A DNA stretch of 64,000 bases from Amia ocellicauda (lineage: Eukaryota > Chordata > Actinopteri > Amiiformes > Amiidae). Location: assembly GCF_036373705.1 (NCBI RefSeq), contig NC_089858.1:37845137-37909136 (forward strand), in the 5' to 3' direction. Position 1 is the first letter of the stretch, and every line of letters begins with the position of its first letter. Of this stretch, positions 31,331 to 42,649 are shown piece after piece. The translations under genes and the position numbers were made by a program. Below the pieces are notes generated by a model, which saw nothing but the letters and a program-made list of their open reading frames with translations, had not been told where the DNA came from and searched no databases.

Positions 31331-32944
31331 TCTTGGCCAGATCAGCTGAGCAAGAATGAAAGGGAAAGAGCAAAGCACTAACATGAGCTCAGCGTGATGT
31401 AATAGGCTGAAAATACAGTAGATAAAAAGGTGGACTGTTAATCAATCTTAGATGTAATGATGATAACAAGACATTGCATTATACATTTAGTTTGGGGGGG
31501 CTTTGACTGTCAGTGCACACTTACTTGCCTGCAACATAGTTTAGGTCCATCTTATTATAGAGGTTTCAGAAATTCTGAGCATTCTCACCTAGACAATAGC
31601 TTTATACATCTCCAAGAAACTAATAAAGTATCCCCCAGAAAGGAGTAAGTACAAACGGATGATTGCTTTATAGACACAACGGAATTAACAACATGAAACC
31701 ATTAACAATATAAAGAAAAAGTAAAAGTACAATTTCCCACTACATTATGAATTTATATGTCAGATTCTGTGACCTTTGATTTGCTGTCGTTACAAATAGC
31801 AAATTTAGAGTTACAGGAAAAGCAGAGGTATAAAAAGGGAGAGTGACCAGGCATTTTGAACAATCCACCATATGCCTATAATGATTTATTCATGTAGCAA
31901 ACAAAAAAACGAATTTCATTTGCAGTATGACGTAAAGTGTCATTGTCAAGACAATAATAAGAGATCTGTTTTATGATTTAGGTCACTGCTATATGTATCT
32001 GCAGTTAATTAATAAAGCCAATAGGTAACCCAAAGAGGTGTTTATTTGCTTTATACTCTGGTCTGTATGATGTGTGGTTCTCTGATAGATCAAAGGCACT
32101 TTACAATCAGTAGGATAGGACATAGGACTGTGTATAGATAGGAGAAGGGCGATAGCTGCTATAGAGTGGCATTGAATAACTCTTTTTATAGCTATAGTGT
32201 TTTTGACGTGTCCATTGCTGACCTCATACATGTAGCAATTCTACAGTAAAAACATAATAGCAAAAAACAAATACCATAATAGCATATAGCTGCAAGCAGC
32301 AATCTAGGGGGGCAAGCATATATGTATGGATATGGCTGATGGTAATGCTAGTTTAATCATAAAAGTAAAAACTGATCTGAGATTTATGATATATGATAGG
32401 TCTAAATATATAAGCAAAGTGACAATAGGTGTCATTTAATTTGCTCATGATGCATCTTGTTATATGAATCAACTTGCCTTGAACATACTTGATAGAGGAC
32501 TTAGCCAAGGTCATGTATGCAAAATTTCACTTAACTCTGAACAAAGGTTTCAAAGAAGATAATTTAATATTTTTGATTAATGCAATATGGCTACCAAACC
32601 ATGTGACTTCTTGCAACAAGGTTCACATCTGTCCCATAAGCAGTTTCAGAGATGTATGAATATTGTCTAATAATAGTCACTTAGTCCAATTTTGGCATCA
32701 CACTATATGAAGTACAGTGGAACAACAAGGAACAACTTCCTATAGGCATCTAACACCATAACAATTTGTGCGAGTTTCGATTCTGTAGTTTTCATGTCAT
32801 GGTCATTTGTAATATATGGTGGAAAAATTAACATAATAAAAACCCGACCACTTAAAAGAAGTGGTCCAGCCACATTGTTGCTTGGCCCCCTAATAAGTGT
32901 AGGGTACGAGTTTCCAAAAATAAATTAAGACACCTTTTCACCTG
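31331..32944. other. DDHD2-PLPP5 intergenic region
   Basis: Spacer between the DDHD2 promoter and the estimated PLPP5 3' end. AT-rich with no gene. Holds a possible degraded element at 32285-32895, with facing ends GGGGGGCAAGC and GCTTGGCCCCCT. Confidence 0.4.
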
Positions 32945-35900
32945 AAACAAGCAAAATACAATTTATTTACAGTTTTCGTAACACAAAGCAAAACCCCAGA
33001 CAATTTGGACTTCAAAAGGGAGATTTTCCAATTCATTATCATCACAAATGTTGAAAAGCTTTACCAGCAACTAACATGATCTTTATGTTGGATTTAAAAA
33101 CAGGCATCAAATACCTACATTTTAATCTGGATGGAATGCAAAATTCATCACAATGGATAATAAAAATGAATCGGTGCTTTACTAAGCAGAAAAAAAACAC
33201 TAGGTATTATACAACTAAACCATTATGGCATACATGTTTTGTATGTTCAGTATATCATTAGATTTGGCACTGCTAAAACATTTCAGAAAGGTCAGATAAC
33301 ACGAACCAAAATTGATTTGCAGGTCAAGTTCCATCATCTTCAGTTTATTTACAGTATGGTCCATATTTTAGAGAACAAACATTAATATATAAGACTCATT
33401 TTTATTTATGTATTTGTTTAAATAAAAAAAAAAAAAGATAAATATGCGATCATGCAGAGATACATTAAAAATGTGCTTGAGGTGAACAGTTGTGTAACAG
33501 TCGATGCAATCTGAATGCTGAAGTTGTCGGCTCCTGTTCATTCCTTCTAAATGAGGAGACCTGCTGAGATGTTGATTGTGCCGTTTGGCTCCAGGTTTGG
33601 CAGATATTTTGACTCCCATTAGTACATTTCCCTTCCCCCAATATACTTTCTAATTATATTCAGAAATTAAAACTCGGATTCAGCTTTGAGGGGGTGCAAA
33701 TGTAAAGGATTTTGCAATATGCAAGATGAGCAAATGTGTTATTCACATCAAAAGGAAGATCGTCACAAATGAGGTTATTTTAGTCTCTTTTATCCATCTA
33801 CCTAGGTTCAGTTGACCTTTTTTGTCACCTTTTACCCCTAGAGTTAACACAAAAATATGGCAGTAAATCAAAGACACCTCAAGTAAAATCCTAGCAAAAT
33901 ATCTCCGATGAACCACAAACCAAAATAAACACCATAAAATAAAATAAAGGAAGAAAATGAACAAAGAATTTGAAGGCAACTGTCCATCTCTCACAACAGC
34001 AAAGCAAAAGTTACATTCCACAATTATGCAGAAGGTAAAACGGCAATCTGCAATACAAAAAGGCCATTGCCAGACAATGTGCGCAGATAAAAACAGTGCA
34101 GCAGAAATAAATACTATATTTAAAATACCATAGCAGCCCCCTGGGCTCTAGAACATTGCTTTATGGTATTATGCAAAACTGAATACAAAGCAATCATTCT
34201 CTGTGCTGTTTTTTTCCCCAGTACTGGCTACAGAAGCCATTTTTTTGGAAGGAAGAGGAAAGTAAGAGTGAACACGAGGTAATTAAGGAAAGAGATGAGG
34301 AAATGAAAACATCTGTGTTCTGGCTTTTTGTTCCATCCTGGGCTTTCAGTAATTTAATTGGACTAATTATTTGATAAGGAGTCTTTCCAGGACTTCCGAG
34401 ATGCCAGGCCTAGAATTAACTGCTCCTTAAAATGTAAAACATCTTAAAAACAACAACAAATGAAGTCGCAAAATATGGCCCAGAAGTTCATAGCGAGATC
34501 AAGTCAAGGTAAAGACATTTTAAGACCCTGCAACCTCCGAGGACTGGACTCGGGGGGACCTCATGGAGGAATGGCATAATTAGGAATCTCACTAGGGCTG
34601 GGATTAAATCAAAACTTTGATGCACCCGCTAATAGAAAACTAAAATATTGTACTCAGATGGTACTTTCTTCAACTCATACATGTAACCACTATGATGTAC
34701 ATGTTTGTAGTTTGCCATTTGCGGGGAGGGTCAAAGTTTTCATTTAATCTGGCCCTAGGCCTCATCACACTGATATTCGGCACTTTTGTTAAGGAAGATT
34801 AAAAAGAAATCGTTCAGAGCCAACCCTACCCTCAGTAACAAACACCCACACAGCATGCTGCATTACAATCCCACCACGTTTCACATAATAATAATGCCCG
34901 AGATAATCCGGAAACCGTTTCTGAATGGACTATAACTGGCAACTCTGCAGAACCTTGCATCTGTTCAGAAACATAAAAACACCCCAATGTCTGTGCTGGG
35001 TCAGAATTTAGCAATGGCTGGTTTCTTAGAGTCCATGAAGGACCCAGAAAAGCAACACCCTTGCATCATATACATCTCTCTCTCTCTCTCCCCCCCTCTT
35101 CTTCGCCAACTATGCAATCAATAATCGTGTTGAAGAACATGCCAGTAGAAGGAAATAATAAAACGGAGCCTGGCACATAAATAGAGACGAGCACCGACAA
35201 GAACTAAGACAAATTCAGCCAAAACAAATGTTTAGCTATTCAAAATTGGACCAAATCCAGCTTGTGGTCTAGAGTTCAGATTTCCTTACTAACAATTGAT
35301 TATTTCTGTACAAAACAACTAAAAATATACCCCACATCATGTAGATAATGTACATTACACAGATTACATGGAAAACCGTTCTATATAGAAAGAATTCGGA
35401 AGCCCTACTGCAGTCTTTTAGGCTTTTGGGAATGGCTGGCCTGTGGAAGCTGTGCTCAATGTATTTTAAGGGGCGCAGTATGCTCTGATTCAAGTCAAAT
35501 ATACTTACATTATACACATTTATAAACATTATCAAAGGTTTCGGTGGTTTCTTCTGCGACGTAATGAGTCATGATTCATCTGAACATCCAGGAACATATG
35601 TACTGTCGACTGATATAACAGGAAACGTCCAAAGCTTTTGATTGGGAATGTTAAAGAACTAAAACGGAATTTGCCGTCACCTCGTTTGCAGCTGGTAGAC
35701 CCGGCATGATAGCTAGTCACTGCAATGTTGGTCTCAACCTTACAAAGCAAGATGAATAAATAAATAAGGTTCTGCTGCCGATGGAAGAAGGATGATCTAT
35801 ACGAGTAATACAACCCATGATTTAAGCTGAAAAAAATATATATATATTCTACTATCATTAGTTTTGTGGGCAACACCTGCCATCTTTGTACTTTCACATT

Positions 35901-36365
35901 AATCCAATTAAATAATGCCCGGCTTTTAGATCCTGCCATTTTGGTCAAAGACAAGACATTCTTGTCACAGTTGTTTTGCTTTTCAGCCACTTTTCAAGTA
36001 ACAGGAAAACATCTTTCACATCTGAGACCACAACTTAAAAATATACAAGTTAAACTACCATCTTAGAATACTGATGCATGACCACAGAAGAGGAAATAAG
36101 CTAAGATAAAAACCTGGGTAGATTGTAGGGGGTATTGGGCCTGGTACTCTTATTAAACTTGTATATAACTTAATAACAACCAGACAGACCCCCCCCCCCA
36201 CTTTGGAAGGTCCAATGCATTGTCATGTTGGTATTTTAGAGGAATTACCCGTGCTTGTGCACAATTGGTTAAAACAAACACAGCTATCGAACGTGACACT
36301 GTACGTGATCTCGGATGTGTGTCATGTGAAGTCCGTCTCTCTCTCTAAGGAACGGGCTGAGGTCC
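32945..36365 (-). other. PLPP5: PLPP5 3' UTR (estimated)
   Basis: About 3.4 kb of AT-rich non-coding DNA after the PLPP5 stop with no coding-like frames and no clear transposon. A minus-strand AATAAA near 32967-32962 is a plausible end. A CT run (35078-35096) and a C run (36190-36199) lie inside. Shorter ends are possible. Confidence 0.35.
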
Positions 36366-36535
36366 CTATAGAGGAAGAATGAAGTTGGAGTTCGCCTGCT
36401 TCCTCTCCTGGGCCGAAGACACACCGTCTCTGGGCTGCAGGGGTCTGTGGCTGTCCGGGTCTGTCAGGGCGGGGTAATGCTGTCTGTAGCACAGGTAGGA
36501 GAAGACCAGGCCTATCAGAGAGCCCACCAGCACAT
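36366..36535 (-). CDS. PLPP5: PLPP5 coding exon 7 and stop
   Basis: Residues 211-266: [20 protein letters not shown] closes the phosphatase core, followed by a polar tail ending NFILPL and TAG at 36368-36366. The tail differs from the human C-terminus, as expected for a variable region. Confidence 0.93.
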
Positions 36536-39029
36536 CTAGGGAGCGAAATGGAGAAACAGACTTTGAAAACATTGAACACTGTGCTAATGTGACTTAGAGC
36601 AGTGGTCCCCCCCACCCTGGAACACCGAGACCCTAAACGGAGTTCTCGGCTCATTTCATGGGCTTGTTATTTCAAGGCCTCTCTCCTGTGAGAAACATCT
36701 AACTTTGACAACATAATTAAATATGTTTACAAAACAATAAGGAACAAGGAAATGTGATGGCCTCTTTGCATTGGCTACCTGTGTGCTCTCACAGTTTTAA
36801 AGCATTGCCCCAGTTATATTTCTGAATTGTTGTACCCTTACACTCCTTCACGATGTTTGTGCTCATCTGATACTAGTTTGCTAGAAGGTGTGCTGTGGTA
36901 TCTGACACCAAGACGTTAGCAGCAGATCTTTAAGTCCTGTAAGTTGCGAGGTGGGGCCTCCATGGATCGGACTTGTTTGTCCAGCACATCCCACAGATGC
37001 TCGATTGGATTGAGATCTGGGGAATTTGGAGGCCAAGTCAACACCTTGAACTCATGATTCATCAGACCAGGCCATCTTCTTCCATTGCTCTGTGGTCCAG
37101 TTCTGATGCTCACGTGCCCATTGTAGGTGCTTTCGGCAGTGGACAGGGGTCAGCATGGGCACCCTGACTGGTCTGCGGCTACGCAGCCCCATACTCAACA
37201 AACTGCGATGCACTGTGTGTTCTGACACCTTTCTATCAGAACCAGCATTAACTTTTTCAGCATTTCGAGCTACAGTAGCTCGTCTGTTGGATCGGACCAC
37301 ACGGGCCAGCCTTCACTCCCCACGTGCATCAGTGAGCCTTGGCCACCCATGACCCTGTCGCCGGTTCACCGCTTTTCCTTCCTTGGACCACTTTTGATAG
37401 GTACTGACCACTGCAGACCGGGAACACCCCACAAGAGCTGCAGTTTTGGAGATGCTCTGACCCAGTCGTCTAGCCATCACAATTTGGCCCTTGTCAAAGT
37501 CGCTCAGATCCTTACGCTGCCCATTTTTCCTGCTTCTAACACGTGAACTTGAGGACAAAATGTTCACTTGCTGCCTAATATATCCCACCCACTGACAGGT
37601 GCCATGATAACGAGGTTATCAGTGTTATTCACTTCACCTGTCAGTGGTCATAACGTTATGGCTGATCGGTGTATATTTAAGACACAACTGAAAAGATATT
37701 ACTATACATTGGGTTTTCCTTCTTGCTTTACTTTATGCATTTGTTTTGTGTGTGTTGGTTTTTAATGTGTTGACATTGTAAAGTGCTTTGTGATGTCCTC
37801 GACATGAAAGGCACTATATAAAATAAAAGTTTATATAATTATTATATCCCAGGGAGGCTTAGACCTGTATTTGGGTCTGCTGGCAGGGATTGTGCAAAAG
37901 TGTCCTCTTACAGCGTGGTTGCAGCTACAGTCTGGCCCAGGCCAGCTCCACTGTAAACGACTCACCTTGCCAGTGGTGTTTATAGTCGCAGGTCCTGGAG
38001 AGGGCGATCATGACCGCGAAGAGCAAGGGCATCAGGAAGACGCACAGCCTCCAGGCTTTGCCCTGACCAGCTGGGCTGAAACAGTGCAGCTTTCCCGCCA
38101 GGTAGAAGGCAGTGAAGCCCAGACCAGCGAAGGCAACTGCCAAACAAGGGAGAAGAAGACACTCAAGTCAGATAATGGGGTTCAGTCCTACTCTAACACC
38201 TCTCCCAGCAAACACAACACGAATGACCAAATGCCGCACTTTATTGGCCAAGTTCTTTGAGACAGTTCTCACCAGTACAGCCAATAACTATGAGGGAATG
38301 GATTGAAAATCGAGCGTGAACACCCACAGGCACAAAACAAATTCTTACTCTGAGGTTGTGTACAGATCACGAACAACATCTCCAGTGGTCCCTAGATATT
38401 CTATTAAGAGGGCTGTGCTACGGGACAGGAAGTGGTGGTCTGTTGTGAAGGAGCTTTAGGTCTTACAGGAAGAGTGTCCGGAGGGGAAGCTCTTCCTGCC
38501 CTCCATGACTGTGTCCGCGTCTCCGCTGCAGCGCATCTCCGAGTTCATCTGCCCGTCCGGGAAGCAGCGGTAGAAAAAGTCGGGCCGAGGTCTAAAGAGC
38601 AGAGAAATAAACATTATTTCAATTGTAATATTTTCTTATTTGTGAAACCAGTGTGGTACATTCGAAGGCTTTATCCATCCTTGGCCTACATACTCAAGGC
38701 AGGGGGAAATATGTGAAGATTCAAATAATGCCTTTAAGTACAAATCAATGACTAATTATCTGGATCCTGTATCTTAATCCTGACACTGAAGAATGTGTTT
38801 TTCAGCTGACACAAGACAACATCCACAAGAAACCAATTAATTAAATCCTCTTTTGTCTCTGAACTGGATCAAAGAGATAGCAATCCCACCGGGCTTAAGT
38901 AAGGCAAACAAGAGCACAGGCCACAACACTCACCTCCCCACAATGAGCTTCACTGTGTTGGTGAAAACCCCATTCAGCACCAGGGTCAACGTCACAGCTA
39001 AGGAGAGACAGAAATAAGAATTAGAATAC

Positions 39030-39076
<47 letters not shown>

Positions 39077-42000
39077 TCACCTAAAGGATTATTAGGAACA
39101 CCTGTTCAATTTCTCATTAATGCAATTATCTAACCAACCAATCACATGGCAGTTGCTTCAATGCATTTAGGGGTGTGGTCCTGGTCAAGACAATCTCCTG
39201 AACTCCAAACAGAATTTGGCGTAAACAGAATGAGAACATGGATCCATCATGCCTTGTTACCACTGTGCAGGCTGGTGGTGGTGGTGTAATGATGTGGGGG
39301 ATGTTTTCTTGGCACACTTTAGGCCCCTTAGTGCCAATTGGGCATCGTTTAAATGCCACGGCCTACCTGAGCATTGTTTCTGACCATGTCCATCCCTTTA
39401 TGACCACCATGTACCCATCCTCTGATGGCTACTTCCAGCAGGATAATGCACCATGTCACAAAGGTCGAATCATTTCAAATTGGTTTCTTGAACATGACAA
39501 TGAGTTCACTGTACTAAACTGGCCCCCACAGTCACCAGATCTCAACCCAATAGAGCATCTTTGGGATGTGGTGGAACGGGAGCTTCGTGCCCTGGATGTG
39601 CATCCCACAAATCTCCATCAACTGCAAGATGCTATCCTATCAATATGGGCCAACAGTTCTAAAGAATGCTTTCAGCACCTTGTTGAATCAATGCCACGTA
39701 GAATTAAGGCAGTTCTGAAGGCGAAAGGGGGTCAAACACAGTATTAGTATGGTGTTCCTAATAATCCTTTAGGTGAGTGTATATATATATACACACACAC
39801 ACATACATACATATGTGAGTTTTAAAAATTGCTGGTTCTACAATAGTTTTAATAAACTTTAAATGCGGCAATTCGCTTTGGTAGACTTGTGTAATTTTTT
39901 CAAGTAGTCCTGTGGTAAATGGATTTGCCAAAAGTCTTGTTTTAACTTTGACGCCACACAACTTCAATTATGATAAGGTCTGGGCTCTGAGGTGGCCAAT
40001 CTAATACTGTGAGTGTTCATCTGCAGACTTCCACTCCAAGTAGGTCCTAATCGTGTTTGCAGAGTGTATGGGGTCATTATCGTGCTGAAAGATAAAGATC
40101 AGTTGTTATCCCGAGGGTACAACATGATGAATCAAAATCTGTTTATATTTCTCAGCATTCATAATTCCATTGATTTTGACCGGATCCTCTAAACCATTGG
40201 CTAAAATGCATCCCCAGACCGTGACAGAGCCGCCACCCTGCTTCACAGAAGGTTGCAGACAAGCATCAATGTACTTCTAGCCAACTCTTCTTCTGACATA
40301 CTGGCTTCTTTGTGAACCAAAAATTTCAGATCTGGACTCAGCACACTTTCTGCCACTGGTTGTCGCACCATACTTTATGGTCTTTCGCGTACTGCAATCT
40401 CTTCTGCTCATTGCCTTTCTGCAAGAATGGTTTCTTAGCTGCAACACGCCCTACAAGACCTACAAGTGTGTACTTTCGTGTCAGATGACTCTGCCAGATG
40501 TTGAGCACTTCACTGGACTTCTGTCCCTCAAGAATGCACTGTTCATCAGATGCTGCAGACGGATTTTTGGGTCTTCAACTTGCCCATTTTCTTCTAATTT
40601 CTTTATGACGGCATGAACACCACATCTTGAAAACCTGGTTAGGCGGACTATTGCTCGGTGAGAATTGATACAAAACTATGACTTTCTTTCTGTTGAACTG
40701 TGTTAGCTTAGCCATTACCAAACCACTCCTTGACGCACCCCAGCTATTCCATGTATTTGTTAAATTCCACCACCAGCACAACCAACTCAACGTAGTGAGG
40801 TATTGATCAATTGAACCAGATGTGCTGGTGGTGGAATTTAACAAATACATGGAATGGCTGGAGAGTCTCGAGGAGAGGTTGGGGAACCAAACCTGTTTTC
40901 TACTACCCATCTCACAAGATCTCAATTACCTTTTGGAAAACACAAGAAATGCTAGTTACTTTTTATTGTATTCATGTTTATTTGTATGTATTCTAATGTT
41001 ATACAGTGTATTTATGAGCAAATAAACACTTACTGCCTAGATAAATAGCTTCAAAAGTATTTTCTCGGGTGGCCAAAGACTTTTGCGCAGTGCAGACCTT
41101 AAATCTACGGTTTAACACACACTAGCACAGCATGTTTTGCACATTCTCAGCATTACAAGGGATAACACCACCAGCAGAAAAGAATCCTTTAATTAGACAG
41201 AATGCACCAAATGCGAAAATGATACAAAAACCGGAAACAACAAGAAGAAGCGTGGAATGATGAATACTTGAAATACAAAGAGACAGGTAAAAAACAAAAA
41301 ATGGATCAGAGAAGAAATCGAACTGAAAGTGAAAATGTCAAAGCAGCATCGGGCCGGACACACTGAAGAACAGGATGAACCAAGGAAGCTATTGAATGGA
41401 GCTCAAGGGAAAGAAAAAATAGACCAAGATGACGTACCTAAAGAGGCTTCTCTTGCATCACCCTTTTCGGCCTTCTTAAAAAAACTAAACAGCATGATTG
41501 CAGCCATCGGAATAAAACATGCAATGCTCTGTAAAAAAGAAAAGAACAACAAAAATAGACATTGTTTTGTTTATCTCAGTAGCACTCCTTATGGTTACAA
41601 TCAGTAGCTAATCTTAACGGAAAGGCTAAAAAGCTGATATATGTGAAACGTTAGAGCGGTTAAATCTGGTTTTGACTAAGATATTCTCTTTGCACTCTCG
41701 CCACACAAACCACTACTTTCACACTGAAACTAGATTCTATACTAACAGTATATTTTTATATTTATATAAAAATATATTTTGTGGGGTTTGAATCAACGGA
41801 ACGAGACCTTTTCACACATTGGACACTTACAAATTCTTAATCATGCAGTGAGCTCCAGAATACAATCGAGCAGACAAAGGACACACAACCCTAACTGTGC
41901 AAAAGGAGAGAGTGACTATATTTCCACTTATATGAAATACTGCTCAGAAGACCTTCGTATCTTTTTCCCTGCTTCTTTTCTCTGGAGGGAGCAAAGCCTT

Positions 42001-42649
42001 ATTATAGACAGTCAATAAGTATGGATGAGCGAGGCATCCAGAACTTACAAACATGAGAGACGTGGGAACATGGTCTCTTTCCACGTGATGATATTTATAG
42101 AGCCACAATTCCTCCGGCTGGATCTCTCTGTTGAAAGGAGGTAGCTGTTCTGTAATGCTGCAAAACAAACAAACCGGGGCGGGAGAGAAATAGTTCATGG
42201 CACTGGTAACTATGGAGAAGTTTTACATCAATTCAGTTGGGAAATAAAATCTCAGACCTTTGGCCTCCTTTGAGATGATTCTTATCCACCTACTTTATAT
42301 ATATAAATGTACAAACATAAAAACAAAATGAATACTACTAGTTTAATACTGCATTGGCTTAATTCTGAGCCTCTTAAATACATTTTCAATAGACATTCTA
42401 ATTAATTAAATGAATTGAAAGTAAAAGTGAATGGGTGTAAAATTGACAGAATATTAAAAAATATATTAAACTAATTTATAACACTAAAAATAAAGTGCTA
42501 ACAGTATTTTTACCTTCTTTTCTAGAGCTTACTAGACACCATTATGTTGGGTTAGGATTCGGGAAAAGCGATACTTACAGAAAGACTAGTAAGAGGATCG
42601 CACGAATGGTAGCTTCAGAGAGAAAGCCATGAGCAAAGTTTTTCCTCAT
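36366..42649 (-). CDS. PLPP5: PLPP5, lipid phosphate phosphatase (7 coding exons, 266 aa)
   Basis: Join on the minus strand: 42649-42579, 42157-42049, 41528-41438, 38997-38934, 38591-38467, 38136-37966, 36535-36366; 801 nt with consistent phases. Human PLPP5 is 264 aa. The three PAP2 phosphatase motifs are complete: K-x6-RP (Lys107 to Pro115, KLIVGRPRP), PSGH (148-151) and SR-x5-H-x3-D (Ser200 to Asp211, [12 protein letters not shown]). Several hydrophobic membrane segments are visible (for example in exons 1, 3, 4, 6 and 7). Known role: a magnesium-independent integral membrane phosphatase that dephosphorylates lipids such as phosphatidate, diacylglycerol pyrophosphate and lysophosphatidate. 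PLPP4 is the close paralogue; I choose PLPP5 because it sits between NSD3 and DDHD2 as in other vertebrates. Confidence 0.93.
36755..36880 (+). mobile_element. L2-like LINE 3' end, left fragment
   Basis: Starts near TTGCATTGGCTACCTGTGTG and continues TTTTAAAGCATTGCCCCAGT, a layout familiar from the ORF2 C-terminal end of fish L2-group LINEs (LHWLPV-type start, then a YISELL-type stretch). Interrupted by the Tc1 at 36880-37671 and continued at 37672. Confidence 0.5.
36880..37671 (-). mobile_element. Tc1-like transposon, truncated and internally deleted
   Basis: The right end is intact (…GTTATGGCTGATCGGTG followed by TA at 37672-37673). The left terminal repeat, about 100 bases, is missing. 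Inside PLPP5 intron 6. Minus-strand coding pieces: [20 protein letters not shown] and [20 protein letters not shown] (HTH part), then [15 protein letters not shown] joined directly to [20 protein letters not shown], so the middle of the catalytic domain including the second Asp is deleted. Confidence 0.85.
37672..37850 (+). mobile_element. L2-like LINE 3' end, right fragment
   Basis: TTGTAAAGTGCTTTGTGATG then AAGGCACTATATAAAATAAA is the typical 3' terminus of fish L2-group LINEs. Together with 36755-36880 it forms one older copy split by the Tc1 insertion. Confidence 0.55.
37966..38136 (-). CDS. PLPP5: PLPP5 coding exon 6 (phosphatase motif 3)
   Basis: Residues 154-211: [20 protein letters not shown], a helix, and [11 protein letters not shown] with nucleophile His207. 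The motif Asp211 is completed across the splice. GTGAGT donor, phase 1. Confidence 0.95.
38467..38591 (-). CDS. PLPP5: PLPP5 coding exon 5 (phosphatase motif 2)
   Basis: Residues 112-154: [19 protein letters not shown] then [11 protein letters not shown] with the PSGH motif at 148-151, whose His is the acid/base residue in this family. GTAAGA donor, phase 1. Confidence 0.95.
38934..38997 (-). CDS. PLPP5: PLPP5 coding exon 4 (phosphatase motif 1)
   Basis: Residues 91-112, [19 protein letters not shown], entering the K-x6-RP motif that binds phosphate; the Arg codon is split (phase 2). TAG acceptor, GTGAGT donor. The intron towards exon 3 contains two Tc1-like elements (39.1 and 39.8-41.1 kb). 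Confidence 0.94.
39031..39073. repeat. (TA)n microsatellite, Tc1 target
   Basis: TA repeat in PLPP5 intron 3 that continues after the Tc1 copy at 39780-39790, showing that the element inserted into the microsatellite. Confidence 0.9.
39074..39779 (+). mobile_element. Tc1-like transposon with internal deletion (copy C)
   Basis: Same family as copy B: ends CACTCACCTAAAGGATTATT and AATAATCCTTTAGGTGAGTG, here near-perfect inverted repeats. Length 706 bp; about 500 bases are missing between the 5' flank (to about 39211) and the catalytic region (from about 39212). Lies in PLPP5 intron 3 in opposite orientation to the gene. Confidence 0.92.
39238..39747 (+). pseudogene. Tc1-like transposase C-terminal fragment (copy C)
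   Basis: 169-codon open frame from [20 protein letters not shown] to the natural stop, with [13 protein letters not shown] and [20 protein letters not shown]. It differs from copy B at only about three residues over the shared part. The DNA-binding half and the first catalytic Asp (WSDES) are deleted, so it cannot be active. Confidence 0.9.
39800..41092 (-). mobile_element. Old Tc1-like element relic
   Basis: Right end GGTGGCCAAAGACTTTTGCG resembles a Tc1 terminal repeat. The minus strand from about 40730 to 39950 holds broken transposase sequence, for instance [10 protein letters not shown] followed by EVVW near 39985, the [15 protein letters not shown] block. Many stops and frameshifts; left end not found. 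Much older than copies B and C. PLPP5 intron 3. Confidence 0.65.
40742..40859. repeat. 39-bp inverted repeat, hairpin
   Basis: Left arm 40742-40780 and right arm 40821-40859 are reverse complements at 38 of 39 positions (TTCCATGTATTTGTTAAATT core), with a 40-base spacer. Located inside the old Tc1-like relic. Confidence 0.9.
41438..41528 (-). CDS. PLPP5: PLPP5 coding exon 3
   Basis: Residues 61-91, [20 protein letters not shown] followed by [10 protein letters not shown]: a membrane helix and a charged loop. CAG acceptor after a T-rich tract, GTACGT donor, phase 1. Confidence 0.88.
42049..42157 (-). CDS. PLPP5: PLPP5 coding exon 2
   Basis: Residues 24-60: [20 protein letters not shown] then HVPTSLMF, matching the family block after helix 1. 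CAG acceptor, GTAAGT donor, leaves phase 0. Confidence 0.93.
42579..42649 (-). CDS. PLPP5: PLPP5 coding exon 1
   Basis: Residues 1-24, [20 protein letters not shown] then LVFL, start of the first membrane helix. The ATG at 42649 gives the same N-terminal length as the human protein. An acceptor TTTAG at 42701 puts about 51 nt of leader in this exon. Donor GTAAGT, phase 2. Confidence 0.88.

Noticed and set aside
32285..32895. Possible DNA transposon with facing GGGGGGCAAGC / GCTTGGCCCCCT
   Set aside because: The inverted match is short, ends cannot be fixed and no target duplication is visible; mentioned only within the intergenic entry.
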